Of a stretch of 64,000 nucleotides of DNA, positions 57,669 to 64,000 are shown piece by piece. Origin of the DNA: Streptomyces filipinensis (GTDB taxonomy: Bacteria; Actinomycetota; Actinomycetes; Streptomycetales; Streptomycetaceae). The notes under the pieces are model-generated. The model ran no database searches. It saw only the letters and a list, made by a program, of their open reading frames with translations, and was not told where the DNA came from. The translations under genes were made by a program, and so were the position numbers. The stretch covers positions 124,001 through 188,000 of the forward strand of contig NZ_BMTD01000011.1 of assembly GCF_014649495.1 (NCBI RefSeq), in the 5' to 3' direction. Position 1 is the first letter of the stretch. Each line of letters starts with the position of its first letter.

Positions 57669-59123
57669 TCATGCCGGACGCTCGTCCTCCTCGCCTGCCC
57701 CGCCCGGTACTTCCTGAAGCCCGTGGCGCGTCGCGGCTACCCGCTCGGCGGCCATCCGCCGGTGTTCGGCGGCCTTGCGCTCGTGGATCTCGGCCATACG
57801 GAGGTGATAGGCGGGGTCGTCCTGCTCGTAGACGTCCGGGATGCCGTCGTGGTCCTCGTCGCGGTCCTCCGCCTCGCACAGCCTGCGGTACCTGGCGTTG
57901 CGTATCTTCAGCAGCACCGTCGCGCACAGCGCCGCGATCAGTGATCCGGTGAGGACGGCGGCCTTGACCTCGTCGGTGAGGACGGCGTCGCCGGCGAAGG
58001 CCAGCTCGCCGATGAGCAGGGAGACGGTGAAGCCGATACCGGCGAGGGAGGCCACCGCGAAGACGTCGGCCCAGGCGAGGTCCTCGCTGAGGGAGGCGCG
58101 GGTGAAGCGGACGGTGAGCCAGGTGCCGCCGAAGATGCCGAGCGTCTTGCCCAGGACGAGCCCCAGCACCACACCGAGCGTCTCCGGCTTGGTGAACACG
58201 TCCCCGAGCGCCCCGCCGGAGAGGGTGACCCCGGCACTGAACAGGGCGAACATCGGCACGGCGAAGCCCGCGGACAGCGGCCGCGCCAGGTGCTCGATGT
58301 GCTCGCCCGGCGAGTGCTGCTCACCCTCCCGGGTGGTGCAGCGCAGCATCAGGCCCATCGCCACGCCGGCGATGGTCGCGTGCACGCCGCTGGTGTAGGT
58401 CAGCGCCCAGATCACCACGGCCAGTGGCACGTACACGTACCAGCCGCGCACGCCCTTGCGCAGCAGCAGCCAGAAGACCACCAGCCCGGCGGCGGCCCCG
58501 CCCAGCGCCGCGAAGTCCAGCCGGTCGGTGAAGAAGACCGCGATGATCAGGATCGCGAAGAGGTCGTCGACGACCGCGAGGGTGAGCAGGAAGGCGCGCA
58601 GTGAGCTGGGCAGGGAGGTGCCGATGACCGCGAGGACGGCGAGCGCGAAGGCGATGTCGGTGGCGGTGGGCACGGCCCAGCCCTGTGTGGAGCCGTGTCC
58701 GGTGAGGTTGGTGAGGGTGTAGACGAGTGCCGGTACGGCCATGCCGCACAGCGCGGCGACCACGGGCAGTACGGCGGCCCGGGGCTCGCGCAGGTCCCCG
58801 GCGACCAGCTCGCGTTTCAGCTCGATGCCGGCGACGAAGAAGAACACCGCGAGAAGGCCGTCCGCGGCCCAGTGGGCCACGGACAGGTTCAGGCCGAGCG
58901 CGCCGGGACCGAGGTGGAAGTGGCTGACCGACTCGTAGTCGGCGCGGAGGGCGGGGATGTTCGCCCACAGCAGCGCCGCCACGGCGGCGGCGAGCAGCAG
59001 AACGCCGCCGACGGTCTCGGTCCGCAGCGCGTCCGCGACGATGGCCCGCTCGGGCAGGGAGAGGCGGCCCAGCGCCTTGCGAGGGGCTTTGCCGAGGGAT
59101 TTCCGGGAGCGGGGCGCGGCCAC
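57669..59123 (-). CDS. nhaA: Na+/H+ antiporter NhaA with a calcium-motif tail
   Basis: This 484-residue antiporter has about twelve transmembrane helices. Family motifs are FFVAGIELKRELVAGDLREP, VPTATDIAFALAVLAVIGTS and the adjacent aspartates in LAVVDDLFAILIIAVFF (near residue 184), which bind Na+. The C-terminal cytosolic tail (from about 410) contains EDRDEDHDGIPDVYEQDDP, an EF-hand/thrombospondin-like calcium loop, then a charged helix. This extension is not part of E. coli NhaA. It exports Na+ for salt and alkaline-pH tolerance. Confidence 0.92.
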   Translation of the reverse strand: MAAPRSRKSLGKAPRKALGRLSLPERAIVADALRTETVGGVLLLAAAVAALLWANIPALRADYESVSHFHLGPGALGLNLSVAHWAADGLLAVFFFVAGIELKRELVAGDLREPRAAVLPVVAALCGMAVPALVYTLTNLTGHGSTQGWAVPTATDIAFALAVLAVIGTSLPSSLRAFLLTLAVVDDLFAILIIAVFFTDRLDFAALGGAAAGLVVFWLLLRKGVRGWYVYVPLAVVIWALTYTSGVHATIAGVAMGLMLRCTTREGEQHSPGEHIEHLARPLSAGFAVPMFALFSAGVTLSGGALGDVFTKPETLGVVLGLVLGKTLGIFGGTWLTVRFTRASLSEDLAWADVFAVASLAGIGFTVSLLIGELAFAGDAVLTDEVKAAVLTGSLIAALCATVLLKIRNARYRRLCEAEDRDEDHDGIPDVYEQDDPAYHLRMAEIHERKAAEHRRMAAERVAATRHGLQEVPGGAGEEDERPA

Positions 59124-59266
59124 GGTGGGGACCTCCGGGTCGGTACGGCGTTGATCACGCCGTCACGCGGGATCGCTGACGGCGCCGCCGACCAGACTTC
59201 CCGGCACACCCTGAGGTCGCCATTTTACTCGACTTTGACGCCGGAGGTTAGCAAGGCGAAGGAAAA

Positions 59267-59292
59267 TCCCGCGCCCCCGAAGGGGCACGGGA
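59267..59292 (-). terminator. Terminator after acs
   Basis: TCCCG-C-GCCCC, loop CGAA, GGGGC-A-CGGGA forms a hairpin 15 bases past the acs stop. On the minus strand it is followed by TTTT, so it resembles a Rho-independent terminator. The remaining gap to nhaA (59124-59266) contains the nhaA promoter. Confidence 0.75.
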
Positions 59293-59307
59293 AACCGCGC
59301 GGACCTC

Positions 59308-61263
59308 TCAGTCCTCGCTGGGCGCCGCGGGCAGCTTGGCCTGGATGAGGTCCATGACCGCGGAGTCCGTCAGCGTGGTGACGTCACCGAGCTGACGGTT
59401 CTCCGCCACGTCCCGCAGCAGACGGCGCATGATCTTCCCGGAGCGCGTCTTGGGCAGCTCCGCCACCGGCAGGATCCGCTTGGGCTTGGCGATCGGCCCG
59501 AGCGTGGCGCCCACGTGGTCGCGCAGCTCGCCGACCAGCGCGTCGGTCTCGGCGGCCGTACCGCGCAGGATCACGAACGCGACGATGGCCTGGCCGGTGG
59601 TGTCGTCGACGGCACCGACGACGGCCGCCTCGGCGACCGACGGGTGCGAGACGAGCGCCGACTCCACCTCGGTGGTGGAGATGTTGTGCCCGGACACGAG
59701 CATCACGTCGTCCACCCGGCCCAGCAGCCAGATGTCGCCGTCGTCGTCCTTCTTCGCGCCGTCACCGGCGAAGTACTTGCCCGCGAAGCGGGACCAGTAG
59801 GTGTCGATGAACCGCTGGTCGTCGCCCCAGATGGTGCGCAGCATCGACGGCCACGGCTCGGTCAGCACCAGGTAGCCACCGCCGCCGTTGGGCACCTCGT
59901 TCGCCTCGTCGTCGACGACGGTCGCGCTGATGCCGGGCAGCGGGGTCTGCGCGGAGCCGGGCTTGGCGGTCGTGACACCGGGCAGCGGCGAGATCATCAT
60001 CGCGCCGGTCTCGGTCTGCCACCAGGTGTCCACGACGGGCGTCCTGTCGGCGCCGATGTTCTTGCGGTACCAGATCCATGCCTCGGGGTTGATGGGCTCG
60101 CCCACCGAACCGAGGACCCGCAGGGAGGACAGGTCGAACTTGGCGGGGATGTCGTCGCCCCACTTCATGAACGTCCGGATCGCCGTCGGTGCGGTGTAGA
60201 GGATCGTGACCTTGTACTTCTGGACGATCTCCCAGAACCGGCCCTGGTGCGGGGTGTCCGGCGTGCCCTCGTACATGACCTGCGTCGCGCCGTTGGCCAG
60301 CGGGCCGTACACGATGTACGAGTGGCCGGTGACCCAGCCGACGTCGGCCGTGCACCAGTACACGTCCGTCTCCGGCTTGAGGTCGAAGACCGCCCAGTGG
60401 GTGTACGCCGTCTGGGTGAGGTAGCCGCCGGAGGTGTGCAGGATGCCCTTCGGCTTACCGGTCGTGCCGGAGGTGTAGAGGATGAACAGCGGGTGCTCCG
60501 CCTCGAACGCCTCCGGGGTGTGCTCGGCGGACTGCCGGTCCACCAGTTCGTGCCACCAGACGTCCCGCTGGCCGTTCCAGGCCACGTCCTGGCCGGTACG
60601 GCGGACGACGAGCACATGCTCGACGTTGTCGACCTTGCTGATCGCCTCGTCCACGGCGGGCTTCAGCGCGGACGGCTTGCCGCGCCGGTAACCGCCGTCG
60701 GCGGTGATGACGACCTTGGCGTCCGCGTCCTGGATGCGGGTCGCGAGCGCGTCCGCCGAGAAGCCGCCGAAGACCACCGAGTGCGCGGCGCCGATCCGGG
60801 CCGAGGCCAGCATCGCGATCGCCGTCTCCGGGATCATCGGCATGTAGATGGCGACCCGGTCGCCCTTCTGCACCCCCAGTTCCAGCAGGGCGTTGGCCGC
60901 CCTGGAGACCTCGTCCTTCAGCTCGGCGTAGGTGATGGAGCGGCTGTCGCCGGGCTCACCCTCGAAGTGGATGGCGACACGGTCTCCGTGTCCGGCCTCC
61001 ACATGCCGGTCCACGCAGTTGTACGCGACGTTCAGCTCGCCGTCCTTGAACCACTTCGCGAACGGCGGGTTCGACCAGTCCAGCGTCTCGGCAGGCTCCT
61101 TGGCCCAGGTCAGCCGGCGGGCCTGCTCGGCCCAGAAGCCGAGCCTGTCAGCCTTGGCCTGTGCATACGCCTCCGCTGTGACATTGGCGTCCGCTGCCAG
61201 GTCGGCGGGGGGCGCGAACCTGCGTTCTTCCTTGAGCAGGTTGGCCAGGCTCTCGTTGCTCAC
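59308..61263 (-). CDS. acs: Acetyl-CoA synthetase
   Basis: This 651-residue acetate-CoA ligase converts acetate, ATP and CoA to acetyl-CoA via acetyl-AMP. Motifs are the P-loop [13 protein letters not shown] near residue 262, [40 protein letters not shown], the hinge [20 protein letters not shown], and [15 protein letters not shown] with the regulatory Lys (near 608) that is acetylated in many bacteria. The length equals E. coli Acs. The GTG at 61263 has GGGAG six bases upstream; an upstream in-frame ATG at 61305 is less likely. Confidence 0.97.
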   Translation of the reverse strand: MSNESLANLLKEERRFAPPADLAADANVTAEAYAQAKADRLGFWAEQARRLTWAKEPAETLDWSNPPFAKWFKDGELNVAYNCVDRHVEAGHGDRVAIHFEGEPGDSRSITYAELKDEVSRAANALLELGVQKGDRVAIYMPMIPETAIAMLASARIGAAHSVVFGGFSADALATRIQDADAKVVITADGGYRRGKPSALKPAVDEAISKVDNVEHVLVVRRTGQDVAWNGQRDVWWHELVDRQSAEHTPEAFEAEHPLFILYTSGTTGKPKGILHTSGGYLTQTAYTHWAVFDLKPETDVYWCTADVGWVTGHSYIVYGPLANGATQVMYEGTPDTPHQGRFWEIVQKYKVTILYTAPTAIRTFMKWGDDIPAKFDLSSLRVLGSVGEPINPEAWIWYRKNIGADRTPVVDTWWQTETGAMMISPLPGVTTAKPGSAQTPLPGISATVVDDEANEVPNGGGGYLVLTEPWPSMLRTIWGDDQRFIDTYWSRFAGKYFAGDGAKKDDDGDIWLLGRVDDVMLVSGHNISTTEVESALVSHPSVAEAAVVGAVDDTTGQAIVAFVILRGTAAETDALVGELRDHVGATLGPIAKPKRILPVAELPKTRSGKIMRRLLRDVAENRQLGDVTTLTDSAVMDLIQAKLPAAPSED

Positions 61264-61379
61264 GACATCTCCCTTTCCAAGGGTGTCCGTTGTGTCCCAG
61301 GCCACAGCTCATCAGACGCGGGGGTCCGATGACAAGGGTCGACCGGTAAATTGGTTTAGACCTGTCGGACGCCGCCCTC

Positions 61380-63731
61380 TCAGACCGGGCTGGGGGCCTC
61401 TCGTGCGGGTACCCCTTCCATGACACCTTCCGTGACCTCCTCGAACACCTCGCCCTCTTCCGTGCGCGTGAGCAGATACGCCTGGGCCTCGCCCACGTGG
61501 AAGTACATCCCGTGCAGCTCCAGCTCGTCCCTGCCCAGCGCCCGGGCCACCGGGCCGTGCGCCCGCAGGTGTTCCAGCTGCTGGACCACGTTGACCAGGC
61601 ACAGCTGCTCCACCGTGTCCGCCGTCGCGCGCCCGGCCAGCCGGGGCCGGGCACGGCGGTCGTTGGTCATCCGCGCCAGGCTCGGCCGCCCGTGCCGCAG
61701 CCAGCGCCGCAGCGGGGTGCCAGGGGTGTCCTCGCCCGCGTCGGTCGCGGCCGCCAGCGCCTGCATCGCCCCGCACCCCGAATGTCCGCACACCGTGATG
61801 GAGCGCACGCCGAGCACGTCCACCGCGTATTCGACGGCGGCCGCCACCGAGTCGTCGCCGTGCTCCTGTCCCGGCGGCGGCACCAGGTTGCCGATGTTGC
61901 GGACGACGAACAGGTCGCCGGGACCACTGGCGGTGATCATCGACGTGACGAGCCGGGAGTCGGCACAGGTGAGGAAGAGCTGCGTGGGCCGCTGGCCCTC
62001 CCGGGCGAGCCGCGCCAGTTCCTCCCGCACCAGCGGCGCGGTGTTGCGCTGGAACGAGCTGATCCCACGAGCCAGTTCCCGCCCCGCCCCCTGACCCGCT
62101 TTCCGGTCCGCCGGGGCTGCGGCTTCGGGGAAGCAGGACTGGTGGTTGCGCCAGGGCGTCCAGGGCCGGCACCGGCACCCGGCGGAGGAGGCCGGCCCGG
62201 CGGTCCGGATTCCGCCGCGCCGGCCCGACAGCTCGGCCGTACCACCCCGGGCGGTGTGGGTGCTGCGCCACTCCTGCAGTGACTCGTACGCCGCGTGGTC
62301 CATGAACGACCCGTCCAACTCCACCACGGCGGGAGCACCTTGGGGGACGAGGTGCAGGGCGCGACTGAGCCGGGGGACCGCGAGGAACGTCAACTGACCT
62401 CGGACACGTACGTAATGGACTCCTTCCTTCTCTTCATGGGTGATGCGGGTGCGGGCGAGGCGGCTGAGGGCGAGGGCGACCGCCACGGCGACCCCGAGGA
62501 ACACGCCCTGCAGGACGCCGAGGAGCACCACGCCGAGTGTGGTCGCGGCGTAGACCGGCACTTCGCGGTGGCGCGTCACCGCGCGGATGTGGTGCAGGGA
62601 CACCATCTGGACACCGACGGCCATGACCAGGGCGGCGAGGGAGGCGAGCGGGATCTCCTCCAGTGCCGGGACCATCAGCAGCGCGGCGACTACTACGAGA
62701 ACGCCGTGCAGCATCGTGGAGTTCCGGCTCACGGCACCGGAATTCACATTCGCGGTGCTGCGCACGGCCACCCCGGCGACCGGCAGTCCGCCGAGCGCAC
62801 CGGAGACGATGTTGGCGGCGCCCTGGCCCAGCAACTCCCGGTCCAGGCCTGCACGGGCGATCGGGGGGACCGGGCCGGTGCGGCCCGCGATCAGCTTGTC
62901 CACGGCCACCGCGCCGAGCAGCGACTGCACGCTGCACACCAGGGTGGTGGTGAGCACGGCGGCGGCGAGGCCGAGTGCCGGCCCCTCGGGCGGTCCGGCC
63001 AGGGCGTGACTGCGCCAGGAGGGCAGGTCGACCCTGGGCAGGGACAACCCGGTCAGAGCCGCCGTGGCGGTGGCCCCGGTGACGGCGACGAGGGCGGCCG
63101 GTGCGTTCCGGAGCAGCCGGCCGGCGCGGCCGGGCAGGCGGGGCCAGGCCAGCAGCAGGGCGAGCGTCAGCGCGCTCATCGAGACGGCGGCCGGGTGCAG
63201 CCGGGCCAACTGGGCGGGCAGCGCACGCAGGTTGGCGAGGACGGAGCTGTCCGGGCTGCCGCCGAGGACGATGTGCAGCTGGGCGACGGCGATGGTGATG
63301 CCGATGCCGGCGAGCATGCCGTGCACCACGGCCGGGCTGACCGCGAGCGCGCCGCGTGCCACCCGCAGACAGCCGAGGCCGAGCTGGGCGAGCCCGGCGA
63401 GGACGGTGATGCCGCAGGTCGTCCGCCATCCGTAGCGGTGGATCAAGTCGGCGGTGACGACGGTGAGCCCGGCGGCGGGACCGCTGACCTGGAGCGGGCA
63501 GCCGCCGAGACGGCCGGCGACGATTCCGCCCACGGCGGCGGCGACGAGTCCGGCCTGCAGCGGAGCGCCGGTGGCCAGGGCGATACCGAGGGACAGGGGC
63601 AGGGCGATCAGGAACACCGCGATGGACGCGGACAGATCGGCGCCCGCCACGGGCGAGCGGCGCCGGCGGCCCGGCGAAGGGTTGTGCGGCGGGTGCGGAT
63701 ACGGGGGGTGCGGGGGTGCGGGGGCTGACAT
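61380..63731 (-). CDS. SulP transporter-STAS-beta-carbonic anhydrase fusion
   Basis: This 783-residue protein has an N-terminal SulP transporter with about 11 helices (ASIAVFLIALPLSLGIALAT, GCPLQVSGPAAGLTVVTADL, GLLGGLPVAG-like GALGGLPVAGVAVRSTANVN), a STAS domain (HYVRVRGQLTFLAVPRLSRA and APAVVELDGSFMDHAAYESL) and, after a linker, a beta-carbonic anhydrase with CADSRLV near residue 592 and CGHSGCGAM near 651 (two Cys, Asp-Arg dyad and His for Zn). Such fusions probably import bicarbonate or sulfate coupled to CO2 hydration. GGAGGAGACAGG precedes the ATG. Confidence 0.93.
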   Translation of the reverse strand: MSAPAPPHPPYPHPPHNPSPGRRRRSPVAGADLSASIAVFLIALPLSLGIALATGAPLQAGLVAAAVGGIVAGRLGGCPLQVSGPAAGLTVVTADLIHRYGWRTTCGITVLAGLAQLGLGCLRVARGALAVSPAVVHGMLAGIGITIAVAQLHIVLGGSPDSSVLANLRALPAQLARLHPAAVSMSALTLALLLAWPRLPGRAGRLLRNAPAALVAVTGATATAALTGLSLPRVDLPSWRSHALAGPPEGPALGLAAAVLTTTLVCSVQSLLGAVAVDKLIAGRTGPVPPIARAGLDRELLGQGAANIVSGALGGLPVAGVAVRSTANVNSGAVSRNSTMLHGVLVVVAALLMVPALEEIPLASLAALVMAVGVQMVSLHHIRAVTRHREVPVYAATTLGVVLLGVLQGVFLGVAVAVALALSRLARTRITHEEKEGVHYVRVRGQLTFLAVPRLSRALHLVPQGAPAVVELDGSFMDHAAYESLQEWRSTHTARGGTAELSGRRGGIRTAGPASSAGCRCRPWTPWRNHQSCFPEAAAPADRKAGQGAGRELARGISSFQRNTAPLVREELARLAREGQRPTQLFLTCADSRLVTSMITASGPGDLFVVRNIGNLVPPPGQEHGDDSVAAAVEYAVDVLGVRSITVCGHSGCGAMQALAAATDAGEDTPGTPLRRWLRHGRPSLARMTNDRRARPRLAGRATADTVEQLCLVNVVQQLEHLRAHGPVARALGRDELELHGMYFHVGEAQAYLLTRTEEGEVFEEVTEGVMEGVPAREAPSPV

Positions 63732-64000
63732 GGTCCTGTCTCCTCCGGGGCGGCACGGTCGCGGACCGGGCGGGATGGATCACTGTCGGTAAATGAATCG
63801 TAATGAAGAGTAAAGATGAGGCATAACTTTTCGGGGCAAACGGGGCAGTCGATCGCTCACCGGGGTGAAGTAATCATTTGATCGGCTTGTCGTACTAATT
63901 CCTTCTCGCTCCCGTGCGACCTTGGCGGCGCTGCCGGCCTGCCAGCCCGGCACATCACCAGAAAACGGCCCTCGTCAGCGTTTGCCTGAGAGAAGGAAGA
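63732..64000. promoter_or_regulatory. Promoter region at the right window edge
   Basis: This 269-bp AT-richer region is upstream of the SulP-carbonic anhydrase gene. The last bases (GAGAGAAGGAAGA) look like a ribosome-binding site for a plus-strand gene starting just outside the window. No gene is contained within. Confidence 0.5.

Overview
The window is high-G+C, densely coded chromosomal DNA of an actinomycete, almost certainly a Streptomyces. The gene set (wblA, leaderless ATG/GTG starts, an AfsR-like SARP regulator, RepSA/SpdD-type transfer genes, MarP, an ECF41 sigma factor) and the codon use both fit. No species can be named from the sequence alone.

Layout. (1) 1-15.8 kb is mostly ordinary chromosome. 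It holds the 5' part of a glutamine-dependent NAD+ synthase (minus strand), a DrrAB-like ABC exporter, a large AfsR/SARP regulator with BTAD and NB-ARC domains, the K+-uptake operon kdpFABC with a kdpE response regulator but no kdpD, a universal stress protein, an extra diaminopimelate-decarboxylase-like enzyme with a small upstream partner, and two tandem paralogous secreted proteins. (2) 15.8-21.2 kb is an acquired region. It has a PaeR7I/XhoI-type restriction-modification pair of lower G+C, an internally deleted integrase next to the 3' half of a tRNA-Arg(CCU), a divergent TetR/membrane-protein pair, and a second broken integrase. (3) 21.2-37.9 kb is a tandem array of actinomycete integrative and conjugative elements (AICEs) in the 3' end of tRNA-Pro(CGG). 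Element A (28.6-37.9 kb) looks complete: Nudix (Pif-like), GntR (KorSA-like) repressor with visible operators, SCO3933-family regulator, FtsK-like Tra, Spd proteins, RepSA, Xis and Int. Element B (21.2-28.6 kb) keeps transfer functions, secreted cargo proteins and an SSB, but has no rep, xis or int. Its traB is fused to GntR-like wHTH domains, is frameshifted, and is followed by a GACAAG repeat cluster that may be the transfer origin (clt). (4) 37.9-64 kb is conserved Streptomyces core: Pr6Pr membrane protein, metallophosphoesterase, YqeY, a class A PBP, wblA, two ArsA-like ATPases, RidA, Nudix and MBL enzymes, ECF41 sigma factor, crp, nth, CoA-pyrophosphatase-like Nudix, marP, nhaA, acs and a SulP-carbonic anhydrase fusion.

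How the parts work together. In element A, a GntR repressor probably acts through 16-bp palindromes around ACTCATGTACATGAGT. These sit at its own divergent promoter with the Nudix gene and upstream of the SCO3933/tra operon. RepSA, Xis and Int replicate and excise the element, and Tra plus the small membrane proteins move double-stranded DNA between hyphae. Elements A and B each carry their own pair of direct repeats, about 100 bp and 47-55 bp inside the two att copies. These look like arm-type integrase sites and suggest two independently acquired elements stacked in one tRNA gene.

The most interesting signals are the att array with element-specific arm repeats, the GACAAG cluster behind traB, the repeated 111-115-nt GC-rich non-coding element, the nested inverted repeat at 29.7-29.86 kb, the near absence of CTCGAG in a window that encodes a CTCGAG-type R-M system, and the SARP-like 11-bp repeats at the ABC-exporter promoter.
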